Source: Luteolibacter sp. | Lineage (GTDB): Bacteria > Verrucomicrobiota > Verrucomicrobiia > Verrucomicrobiales > Akkermansiaceae | Direction of reading: 5' to 3' | NCBI GenBank assembly: GCA_030696085.1 | Contig: JAUYNL010000099.1 | Span: 1 to 64,000 of the forward strand | DNA: 64,000 bases | In this document: in pieces, positions 35,232 through 43,552 of the stretch | Position numbering within the stretch: the stretch's first letter is position 1 | How the letters are laid out: every line of letters starts with the position of its first letter | Position numbers and translations under genes: made by a program | The notes under the pieces: generated by a model | Told to the model about the DNA's origin: nothing | Database searches by the model: none | Seen by the model: the letters and a program-made list of their open reading frames with translations, nothing else

Positions 35232-35232
35232 C

Positions 35233-38200
35233 ATGTCCACCCGCGTCCACCTCAGCCGCATCCTTGCCATCAACTGGTATGGCTACCGCCGTTTCATCGA
35301 TATCACCGGTCTCTCCCTCATCACCGGGGCCAATGGCTCGGGCAAGAGCGTGCTGCTCGACCTGATCCAGTTCGTCCTGTTAGGCGAGGCGCTCAGCCGT
35401 TTCAACAAGGCAGCCGCCGGAGCCGGCGGCGGACGTTCACTACGCGGCTACTGCCTGTGCGACACGAACACCCAGGGCAATGACGGACAGGAGCGCTACC
35501 TGCGCCCGTCCGGAGTCACGCTCGCCGGCCTCGAATTTGCTTGGCCGCTGGCAAAAGGTGAGGAATCCCCGCGCCGCGAAACGTGGGGCGCGCGCATCGA
35601 ATACGAAGGCCCCACCGCCAAGGCGCGCACGCTCTGGTTCACCGTGCCGAATCGCCTCGAACGCGAGGATTTCCTCAGCCGAGATCTCGATCCGGACGCC
35701 GTCGCCTTCATGTCCGAGGACGAGTTCCGCGTGCATGTGAAACGCGATCTCGGAGGCGAAGTCTTTGATCGCCAGGCTTCTTATCTCGACGAAATGGGAT
35801 CGCGCGGCCACCTCGGTTTCGACCGCGTGCAGATGAATAAAACCCTGCCAAACTCGATGGCCTTCCAACCGGTCGAGTCGTTCGAAAAATTCATCCGTGA
35901 TTATTTGTTAGAACCGGGTCTGCCCGATGTGAAGGCCGTGCGCGCCAGCGTGGATGCCCACCGCCGCGCCCAGGAGCGGTTGGAGAAAATGCACGACCAG
36001 CATGCCCGGCTGGCCCGCATCGGCGCGCTGCATCGGGAATACCGCGAGGCCCGCCGCGATGCGCGCATGCACTCGCACCTGCACGAGGCGCTGGCCCACG
36101 AGCAGAAGCTCGAAGCACTCACGGAACGGCGCAACCAGCTCGATGTACTGCGCGATCACAACTCCGAGCAGCGCGCGGACTACGAGGCGGCGATCAGCGA
36201 ACGCAACGAACTCGATTCCCAACTCGCAAAGATCCGCCTCGTCGCCGGCAATGACCTGCAAATCACCCGCCTCGCCGAAGACCGCAGCCACCGCGAGGAG
36301 GTCGGCCGCGAACTCGACGCGCTCAAGGAGATCGAAAAATCCGCCCGCCAGTTCCTCCATGACCGCATCCGGTATTGGAAACAATGGCTGCGTCTCGGTA
36401 AGGAATTCGGCCTTGAGGAACCGGAAAACGCGAGCCCATGGCTCAAGCTCATGCAGGGTGCCGATGAGGCCGCCGCGCTGGATGCCGCCGCCCGCATGCC
36501 GCGCATCTATCAGGCGATGGTCAACGACGCCCGCGACCGGTTGCGGCCCGTGGAGGACAGGATCAAGGATCTCGAAAGCCGCGAGGCAAGACTCCGCCGC
36601 GAACTCGACGATCTCGATCACAAGGGCAGCGCCGCGCCGACGCCCTTGTTGGACGCATTGAAATCCCGTGGCCAGAAAGCAGACGCGCTTGGCCGGGTGA
36701 TTGAAGTGAAGGCGGAAGCCGAGCCCTGGTGGCCACTGCTCGAAAGCCTGTTAGGAAACAAGCGCTCCGCCGTGCTTGCCGCCGATTTCAAAGCCGCCTG
36801 GGAACAAGCGCGCCGTCTCGGCCACATCGACGAGGTGCTCGTGCATCCCGATGAACTCGGCACCGCCCCGAAGAGCCCGAAACCGGGAACGGTGACCGCG
36901 CTTTTCGAGACCTCACATGATCTCGCCTCAGCCTACCTCCACCATCTCTTTGGCGATGTCATCGCTGTCGAGTCGCCTGCGCAACTGGAACTGCACCCGC
37001 GCGCGCTTTCCAAGGACGGCTGGTTCAAAGACCCGCCGCAGCGCCTGCATTTCCAGCCTGCGAAGGAGTTCACCATCGGCGAGGAAGGCCTGCGCCGCCT
37101 GCGCACGCTGCGCCAGGATGAACTCGCCGAGGTGAAGGAGGAACTCGCCATCCAACATCGCAGCCGCGAGGATTGGCGGACCTTTCTCCATCGCGGCGAG
37201 CAATGGACACTCGACAAGGCCGAGCCGCCCGCAGGCAGTTCGAAACTCCGCGACCTGCCGCGACTCCGCAAGGAACTCGCCCAGCTCGATGAAACCATCC
37301 GCCTGTTAGCCACACCCGAACGCGAGGAAACCGTGGAGAAACTCCGCGTCCTGGAGAAGACCTTCCAGGGCGTGATTGAACGCACCGGCCGACTGGCTAA
37401 CAGCATCGAGAAATTCGCCCAACAGGAGCGCATGATGCTGGATGCCATCGCCGGCATGGAGGAGGAGGAACGCGCCGCCCTCATCAAACGCCAGGCCAGC
37501 CGCGAATCGCTGGATGGAATCCGCGATTCGGAAATCGACGAGCTCATCGCCGCGGCGCGCAGCCAATTTCCCAAGTGGCAGCAACGCCTCGAAGCCGCCG
37601 CCGAAATGGCGCGCATCCGCGAATACGAGGCCGACAAGGCGCGCGAATCCCGCAACCTTGAACGCAGGGCACTGGCCGAAACCCATCCCGAAACCGCCGG
37701 GGCTTTTGATCCCGACGACGACGAAAACACCCGCTACGATGCGCGCCGCAGCGAGCTGGAATCCCACGAACTCGAAAAATACACCTCCGCCGCCGAAGAC
37801 GCGCGCAAGGAATGGGAAGACCGGCTCCAACACCAGGTGCTCGATGTCCTTAAAGAGAAGTTGGACGAGGCGGAGCGCACGAAACGCGAGCTCAACCGCG
37901 CCATGGACCACGACATCGGCGGTTGGCGCTATCAGCTTTCGATGAAGGCGGACCGCAGCCACAGCGCGATCTGGACGCTGGTGGACAAGGGCCTCAACCC
38001 CGGCCTCGAACTCTTCGCCTCCGGCGCGAAGGAAGAGATCGAAAACGCCAAGGCCGCACTCATGGCCGCCATCGAAAACTCCGAAGACCCGCGCCAGCAG
38101 CGGGCGCTGGATTACCGTTACTATCATCACTGGGACATCCAGGCCACGCCCACCGGCAAGGGCGAAGGCGCGGCCATCTCGCTCAACCGCAACGCCAAGA

Positions 38201-38562
38201 AACAAAGCGGCGGAGAAAACCAGGCCCCGTTTTTCGTCGCCATGTTAGCCGCATTCCAACGCGTCTATGACCTCGGCCCGCGCGAATCACGCAAGAACCT
38301 CGGCATCGTCATCATGGACGAGGCGTTTTCGAAACTCTCCGGTGATCGCATCGATGCCTGCCTCGAACTTGCCAGAAACTTCGGCCTGCAACTCATCATG
38401 GCCTTCCCGGAGGACCGCTTGCCGACGATGATCCAGCATGCTGAGACCGTCGTGCAATGCCGCGTAGAGCGCAGTTATGATGAAAAGAGCGGCCAGATCA
38501 CCAATATCGAAAACTGGGTGGTCAAAGTGGACCGTGACAAGCTGGTGGAGGCCCTGTTATGA
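35233..38562 (+). CDS. jetC: Wadjet SMC-like ATPase JetC
   Basis: JetC is the SMC-type ATPase that drives loop extrusion in Wadjet. The protein has 1,109 residues. Walker A is GANGSGKSV near residue 33. A long, charged, heptad-rich coiled coil spans roughly residues 240-950. At the C-terminal head are the signature SGGENQ (near 995) and IVIMDEAFSKLSGDRID (Walker B, near 1030). These mark an intact ATPase. The start is the ATG at 35233; it overlaps jetD by 4 bases. The C-terminal half is longer than SbcC-like nucleases and lacks the SbcD partner, supporting Wadjet. Confidence 0.9.
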   Translation: MSTRVHLSRILAINWYGYRRFIDITGLSLITGANGSGKSVLLDLIQFVLLGEALSRFNKAAAGAGGGRSLRGYCLCDTNTQGNDGQERYLRPSGVTLAGLEFAWPLAKGEESPRRETWGARIEYEGPTAKARTLWFTVPNRLEREDFLSRDLDPDAVAFMSEDEFRVHVKRDLGGEVFDRQASYLDEMGSRGHLGFDRVQMNKTLPNSMAFQPVESFEKFIRDYLLEPGLPDVKAVRASVDAHRRAQERLEKMHDQHARLARIGALHREYREARRDARMHSHLHEALAHEQKLEALTERRNQLDVLRDHNSEQRADYEAAISERNELDSQLAKIRLVAGNDLQITRLAEDRSHREEVGRELDALKEIEKSARQFLHDRIRYWKQWLRLGKEFGLEEPENASPWLKLMQGADEAAALDAAARMPRIYQAMVNDARDRLRPVEDRIKDLESREARLRRELDDLDHKGSAAPTPLLDALKSRGQKADALGRVIEVKAEAEPWWPLLESLLGNKRSAVLAADFKAAWEQARRLGHIDEVLVHPDELGTAPKSPKPGTVTALFETSHDLASAYLHHLFGDVIAVESPAQLELHPRALSKDGWFKDPPQRLHFQPAKEFTIGEEGLRRLRTLRQDELAEVKEELAIQHRSREDWRTFLHRGEQWTLDKAEPPAGSSKLRDLPRLRKELAQLDETIRLLATPEREETVEKLRVLEKTFQGVIERTGRLANSIEKFAQQERMMLDAIAGMEEEERAALIKRQASRESLDGIRDSEIDELIAAARSQFPKWQQRLEAAAEMARIREYEADKARESRNLERRALAETHPETAGAFDPDDDENTRYDARRSELESHELEKYTSAAEDARKEWEDRLQHQVLDVLKEKLDEAERTKRELNRAMDHDIGGWRYQLSMKADRSHSAIWTLVDKGLNPGLELFASGAKEEIENAKAALMAAIENSEDPRQQRALDYRYYHHWDIQATPTGKGEGAAISLNRNAKKQSGGENQAPFFVAMLAAFQRVYDLGPRESRKNLGIVIMDEAFSKLSGDRIDACLELARNFGLQLIMAFPEDRLPTMIQHAETVVQCRVERSYDEKSGQITNIENWVVKVDRDKLVEALL

Positions 38563-39773
38563 ATCAACCCGCATGGCTCGCGGAACTGCACCGCCAATGG
38601 CACGCCGCACGCGGCAGGCGCATTGCGGAAACCAGCCGGGCTTTCACACGGAATTGGGCGCGTTTGTTAGAAGATGCCGGCATCACCAGCGCCGAAAACC
38701 AGACAACGGCGGCGCGCGAGGCGGAAGCACTGGAAAAAGCGGGGAACTTGATCCTCAAGCGCCATCGCTACCGGCAGTATCTGGTCGAACGCATCACTCT
38801 GCCGCTTGGCCGGGAGTCATGGTTGCAAGGTCTGTTCGGCGGCATCGCGAGTGTCGATTTGCAGGCAGCCTCCCTGGAAATCGTTTCGGAGTTTTACCAA
38901 CGCGGGCATCAGCGGTTTCAGGACGAATGGGCGGCGCTCTGCGAATCCCTAACCATCGAGTTCTCATCCGCGCGCTCGCTGCGGCCGTTCACCTGGACTC
39001 ATCCGGCAACGCTGCGCGGATTGTTGGAAACGACGGCGAAACTCAGCCAGCGCGAATGGCCGGTCGGCACGATGATTCGCACCGCCAGCGTGGAATGCGG
39101 CCTGGATTCCAAGGGCCTCGAACGGCACCAGAGGACTTTTGAAGCCGCACTCACGCGTTTGCTCGGGTCCGCCATGTCATTCAAATCGCTCGGCTTTGTC
39201 GCGGGTGATTCGCATGTCGAGCTGCACGGCCCGGTTTGCCTGCATTCCCCGGATGGCGGCAGCCATGACTTCGACGGACTGACCCACGTGCTCATCTCCG
39301 CCGCGGATCTCGCGCGTTGTTCCCGCATCACCACCACCGCGGATCGCCTGCTCAGCATCGAAAACCGTAAGACCACCTTCCGCCAATACGCCGCCGCGAA
39401 TACGGAGCGGCGCACGCTCATCGCAGCCACCTCGTTTCCCACTCCGGCTTTTCGCGATCTGCTGGAAAAACTGCCGATCGATCTGCCGCACCATCATTTC
39501 GGCGATACCGATCCGGCGGGCTGGCACATCCTGCTCAAACTCCGCGAAGCCACGCCGCGCCATGTCGCGGCCTTCCAAATGAAGTGGCGTCCGTCCGCCA
39601 CGCCGAGCCCGCTCACGCCTTATGACCGGAAACTGCTGCCGAAATTGCTGGATTCACCCCTTCTGGCCGACGTCCGGCCGGAGATCGCCATGATTGTGGA
39701 AAAACAGGATCGCGGCGACTTCGAACAGGAAACGATCAAATCAAACGGACCGCATGCTTTTTGGAGAGCTTGA
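38559..39773 (+). CDS. jetD: Wadjet nuclease JetD (TOPRIM-like)
   Basis: JetD is the topoisomerase VI-like subunit that cleaves DNA in Wadjet. The protein has 404 residues: an N-terminal DUF3322-type region (about 1-190) and a C-terminal DUF2220 TOPRIM-like domain. Visible is HFGDTDPAGWHIL near residue 310, the DxD metal motif, with upstream glutamates of LIAATSFPTPAFRDLLEKL nearby. It starts in a 4-base overlap with jetC. The last 38 bases overlap the convergent tyrS gene, so its end is constrained by that gene. Confidence 0.85.
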   Translation: MNQPAWLAELHRQWHAARGRRIAETSRAFTRNWARLLEDAGITSAENQTTAAREAEALEKAGNLILKRHRYRQYLVERITLPLGRESWLQGLFGGIASVDLQAASLEIVSEFYQRGHQRFQDEWAALCESLTIEFSSARSLRPFTWTHPATLRGLLETTAKLSQREWPVGTMIRTASVECGLDSKGLERHQRTFEAALTRLLGSAMSFKSLGFVAGDSHVELHGPVCLHSPDGGSHDFDGLTHVLISAADLARCSRITTTADRLLSIENRKTTFRQYAAANTERRTLIAATSFPTPAFRDLLEKLPIDLPHHHFGDTDPAGWHILLKLREATPRHVAAFQMKWRPSATPSPLTPYDRKLLPKLLDSPLLADVRPEIAMIVEKQDRGDFEQETIKSNGPHAFWRA

Positions 39774-40929
39774 GCACGTCGCCTGACTGCGGGGAAACGG
39801 CCGCGGAGGGATCGGTTAGTTTTTCACCGTTGAGCTGGACGGATCCGGAGGTGATGAATTGCTTGCGCAGCTCGCTGTTGGATTTTTCCAGATCGAACGC
39901 GGCCTTGAAGGCGCGGGCGGCGAGTGAAAGAACCGTTAGATCCGCGGGAAGATCACCGATGGACAGCTCCGGCAGGTCCGCGTGAACAAGGTCTTTTTTC
40001 GAGAAACGCGTGTCCCAGTCGGCACGCGCGGCGGCACCGGCTTCTTCGCCGTGGTAGCGGGCGGTGAGTTTCTCGGCGAGGGCCTTCTTGGCGTCCATCG
40101 GGTGGCCTGCGGGATCACGGGCCACGCCTAAGAGGAGAAGGTAATAACGGTCCATCAGCTCGTCGGACACGCTCATGAGCTTGCCGAACATTTCCTGCGG
40201 CGGATCGGACACGCCGATGTAGTTGCCATAGGATTTGGACATTTTCCGGACACCGTCGAGACCTTCGAGCAGCGGCAGCACCATGACGACCTGCTGGGAC
40301 TGGCCCTCCTCCTTCTGGAGGTCGCGGCCGACGAGGATGTTGAAGAGCTGGTCGGTGCCGCCGAGTTCGACATCGGCGCGGATTTCCACCGAGTCCCAGC
40401 CCTGCATGATCGGGTATTGAAGTTCATGGAGACGGATTTCCTGACCGGCATCGAGTCGGTTTCGGAAGTCCTCGCGCTGGAGCATCTGCTGGAGGGTGAC
40501 ACGCGAGTTGAGCTTGAGGATTTCCTCATAACTCATCTTGCGGAACCAGTCGCCGTTGTAAACGATCTCGGTTTTGGACTTGTCGAGGATCTTGAAGGCC
40601 TGGTCGGTGTAGGTTTCGGCGTTGGCGAGCACCTCGTCGCGGGTGAGCGGCGGGCGGGTGGCGGAGCGGCCGGAGGGATCGCCGACGGTGGCGGTGAAGT
40701 CGCCGATGAGCAGCACGGCCTGATGGCCTAACAACTGGAACTGCCGGAGTTTCTCCAGGGCCACGGTATGACCGAAGTGAATGTCCGGCGCGGTGGGATC
40801 GACACCGAGCTTGATCCTCAGCGGGCGCTTGTTTTTCACCGACTCGCGGAGTTTTTCGAGCAGTTCCTTTTCGGAGAGCACCTTGGCGGCACCGGCAGTG
40901 AGTTGGGCGAGTTGTTGTTCGGGAGACAT
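39736..40929 (-). CDS. tyrS: tyrosyl-tRNA synthetase
   Basis: This class I synthetase charges tRNA-Tyr. The 397-residue protein has the HIGH-like motif PDIHFGHTVALEKL near residue 49, LQMLQREDF and MQGWDSV blocks, and KMSKSYGN near residue 233. A C-terminal S4 RNA-binding domain (SNSELRKQFITSGSVQLNGEKL) is present. Length and motifs are those of the TyrRZ-type bacterial enzyme. It is convergent with jetD and overlaps it by 38 bases. Confidence 0.95.
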   Translation of the reverse strand: MSPEQQLAQLTAGAAKVLSEKELLEKLRESVKNKRPLRIKLGVDPTAPDIHFGHTVALEKLRQFQLLGHQAVLLIGDFTATVGDPSGRSATRPPLTRDEVLANAETYTDQAFKILDKSKTEIVYNGDWFRKMSYEEILKLNSRVTLQQMLQREDFRNRLDAGQEIRLHELQYPIMQGWDSVEIRADVELGGTDQLFNILVGRDLQKEEGQSQQVVMVLPLLEGLDGVRKMSKSYGNYIGVSDPPQEMFGKLMSVSDELMDRYYLLLLGVARDPAGHPMDAKKALAEKLTARYHGEEAGAAARADWDTRFSKKDLVHADLPELSIGDLPADLTVLSLAARAFKAAFDLEKSNSELRKQFITSGSVQLNGEKLTDPSAAVSPQSGDVLKLSKKHAVRLI

Positions 40930-40947
40930 GGAGAGAGTTGAAAGTTT

Positions 40948-42549
40948 TCAGTTTTCAGTATTCAGCGAAGAAACCAGATGGAGTCTGAGGATGCGTTTGA
41001 GTTCCTCGGCGGCTGCGGGGCTGTCGGGAACGCTGTGATTGCAGGGGACGATCTTTTCCGAGGCGACAGGTGTGACATGTGAGGACCAGTACGGCACGAC
41101 GCCGTCGCTGCTATCGGGGGTGTTGCACTTGCCGCGGTCACCGATGACGGAGTGGAAAACGATGTTCCGGGGGAGCGCGAGACGGTTGAGTGCGATAGTC
41201 GCGCGATTGGCGGGCGAAAGGCTGTTGATGGAGGTGGGCAGGCGCTGGGAGGGATCGTCGCCCTGGACCACGTCCCCCATGGCGAGCATGGTGTTGTCGA
41301 ACAGCTCGATGGTCAGGGTTTTGGGCAGGCGGATGAGTTTGGAGATCCAAACGGCGGGACGCAGGGTGGCCATCGGGCTGCCGCGGTGCGGGACGGCGAG
41401 GAAGACCACGCGTTCGGGCTCCGTGAGCGGCTGATAGAGGGCGGCGTTCCGGATGAGCTCGCGGGATTCGGCGCTCACCTTGAGTTGATCGAGAGGCTTC
41501 GTGTAATTTGCGTCGTAGAACACGGATTTGGGATCGGTGACGCTGGAGCGGGTGATGAGGCCGCCCATGGAATGGGAGACGACGACCATGCGGTTGAGGT
41601 TGCGGTCATGGCCCTTGGTGCGGGCGTAGGCGCAGGTCTCGCGCATGAGTTCGCGGAATTTCATGCTGCTGAAGATCCATGGATTTCCGGTCGGATAGTT
41701 GTAGAGCCAGATCTGATAGCGCCGGCGGAACCATGGCTCCGGCGCGAGTTCGTTGATCAGGTTCTTGAAGGCATCCGGACTGGAAACGAGGCCGTGGACG
41801 AAGACGACGGGGATTTTTTCCGGGTCGTAAGGGGTGATGAAATAGACACCGGACTCCTCCATGTAGCGGTCGGGAAGAATGACGTTCTGGATTTTGAGAT
41901 CATCGAGTTCGCACATCTGCCAGTAGAAGGCGTTGGCGGCGGACCAATCGGCGGCCAGGGTGTGGGTGGCGGATCCGATCCTGGCATTATCCTTCTTCCA
42001 ACGCTTGGCGAATTGCCAGACAGGGGCACCGGGCCGATCAAAGGACAGGATGGCGGTGGCGCTGTAGGGCAGGCCGTTAGGCAGATGGTATTTCTCGCGT
42101 TTCTGGCCGACGGGTGTGGTTTTCTTCCAACCGACGAGCGGAACGCCGACGCCATCAGTGGTCTTGTGGGCTCGCACGACCTTGCCATTGACGAGAGATG
42201 CGGGAAACAGGACGTCGAGATTCGCAAGATCCAGTTGTTCCGGGCCGGGAGCAGCGATGCGGGTGCCGATGGCCGCCGCCCGGGTGTTCCAACCGTTTGG
42301 CCCGCAGCGGAGTTGATCGAAGAGTTTGGCGACGGCCGCATTGTAGCGCGAGCGAGCCGGTTCCCACTCGCCCCGGCGTGCGGTATTTGCGAGGACGGCC
42401 CAGTTTTGGCGCGCCTCGTCAATGAGGGCTGCGGCAGGAGTGCGCGATTCCCGTGGGACGCGGTGGCATTGCGGCGGCTGGGGTGCCCCGCACTGGCAAA
42501 GCAGAACGGCGACAAACCAAGGGGCGATGCGTTGAAGAAGGACGGTCAT
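40948..42549 (-). CDS. alpha/beta-hydrolase (lipase-like) lipoprotein
   Basis: The 533-residue protein has a signal peptide with lipobox (AVLLCQCGA, Cys near residue 20). The hydrolase domain occupies residues 235-510. VVFVHGLVSSPDAF supplies the oxyanion region and VVSHSMGGLITR near residue 325 the nucleophilic Ser elbow (GxSxG-like SHSMGG). A triad Asp/His is expected near DSSDGVVPYW and NHSVPDSP. Such PGAP1/lipase-like enzymes act on lipids or esters at the envelope; the substrate is not known. It lies just upstream of tyrS on the same strand. Confidence 0.75.
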   Translation of the reverse strand: MTVLLQRIAPWFVAVLLCQCGAPQPPQCHRVPRESRTPAAALIDEARQNWAVLANTARRGEWEPARSRYNAAVAKLFDQLRCGPNGWNTRAAAIGTRIAAPGPEQLDLANLDVLFPASLVNGKVVRAHKTTDGVGVPLVGWKKTTPVGQKREKYHLPNGLPYSATAILSFDRPGAPVWQFAKRWKKDNARIGSATHTLAADWSAANAFYWQMCELDDLKIQNVILPDRYMEESGVYFITPYDPEKIPVVFVHGLVSSPDAFKNLINELAPEPWFRRRYQIWLYNYPTGNPWIFSSMKFRELMRETCAYARTKGHDRNLNRMVVVSHSMGGLITRSSVTDPKSVFYDANYTKPLDQLKVSAESRELIRNAALYQPLTEPERVVFLAVPHRGSPMATLRPAVWISKLIRLPKTLTIELFDNTMLAMGDVVQGDDPSQRLPTSINSLSPANRATIALNRLALPRNIVFHSVIGDRGKCNTPDSSDGVVPYWSSHVTPVASEKIVPCNHSVPDSPAAAEELKRILRLHLVSSLNTEN

Positions 42550-42706
42550 GGGCGGGGCGGGCGACAGAATGCCTTGCTGCGGCTGTCTGCCAAGTCCGGA
42601 TAAACGGCCCGCCGGGCTGGCAGCACTGATTTTCCGGCGGGTCGGATGATTTTTGCCTTTCCATATTCACGGACTTCGATCCATTGTCGCGCCCGCCATT
42701 TAAAAT

Positions 42707-42782
42707 GGTGGTCGTAGTTCAATGGTAGAGCCCCAGATTGTGATTCTGGTTGTTGCGGGTTCGAGTCCCGTCGATCACCCCA
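42707..42782 (+). tRNA. tRNA-His(GTG)
   Basis: A cloverleaf with acceptor stem GTGGTCG/CGATCAC, the extra 5' G (42707) typical of tRNA-His, and anticodon stem CCAGA/TCTGG around TTGTGAT (anticodon GTG). The T-arm is GGGTTCGAGTCCC, the discriminator C is at 42779 and the CCA is encoded at 42780-42782. Confidence 0.97.
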
Positions 42783-42846
42783 TCTTTCCCATCGGGATTC
42801 GAAGCCGGGTCCGGGAGGAAAAGGAGGAATTCAAGTCACACGACCA

Positions 42847-43545
42847 ATGCAGCCGCTGGAAAGCCGGATTCATTACAAATTTCGCAATTCGCTGCTTCTG
42901 GCGGAGGCACTCACGCATCCGAGCCTGGCGTATGAGTCGCAGAAGCCGCACTTCGACAACCAGCGGATGGAGTTTCTGGGGGATGCTGTCCTGCAGTTGA
43001 TCGTCACGGAAGAATTGTTCCGCATGTTCCCGGACTTCACCGAGGGACGCCTCACCAAACTGCGCTCGCGCGTGGTTTCCCGCCGGGCGCTCGCCCGATT
43101 CGCCATGGCGATCCATCTCGGCGACTATGTCCTGCTCGGCAAGGGCGAGGAGGCCACAGGCGGCCGGCGGCGTCTCTCGACACTGGCGGACGCCTTCGAG
43201 GCGCTGATCGGAGCGGTATATCTCGATTCAGGTCCCGACAAGGTGCGGGAACTGGTGCTGCGCTTGTTTGAGGCGGAAATCGGCAGCATGGTTTTAAGCC
43301 CGGAGGAGCGGAATCCGAAAGGCGAATTGCAGGAATGCCTGCAGTCGATCCACCCCCAGGCCCCCGTCTATCGGATTGTCAGCGAGAGCGGGCCCGATCA
43401 CCGGCGAGTATTCCAAGCCGAAGTTTCCTGGCGTGGCCTGGTGCTCGCAACGGGCAAGGGCAAGAGCAAGAAGGAAGCCGAAGCCCGTGCCGCCGCCGAG
43501 GCATTGCGCACGCGGCTGTGGGAGGACTCTGATCGGCCGGGATAA
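42847..43545 (+). CDS. rnc: ribonuclease III
   Basis: RNase III cuts double-stranded RNA in rRNA and mRNA processing. The 232-residue protein has NQRMEFLGDAVLQL near residue 40, the conserved ERLEFLGDA-like catalytic motif with Glu and Asp, LADAFEALIGAVYLD as the second metal-site motif, and a C-terminal double-stranded RNA-binding domain (NPKGELQECLQ through GKGKSKKEAEARAAAEAL). The gene follows tRNA-His by 64 bases. Length is typical. Confidence 0.95.
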   Translation: MQPLESRIHYKFRNSLLLAEALTHPSLAYESQKPHFDNQRMEFLGDAVLQLIVTEELFRMFPDFTEGRLTKLRSRVVSRRALARFAMAIHLGDYVLLGKGEEATGGRRRLSTLADAFEALIGAVYLDSGPDKVRELVLRLFEAEIGSMVLSPEERNPKGELQECLQSIHPQAPVYRIVSESGPDHRRVFQAEVSWRGLVLATGKGKSKKEAEARAAAEALRTRLWEDSDRPG

Positions 43546-43552
43546 ACCCCGC

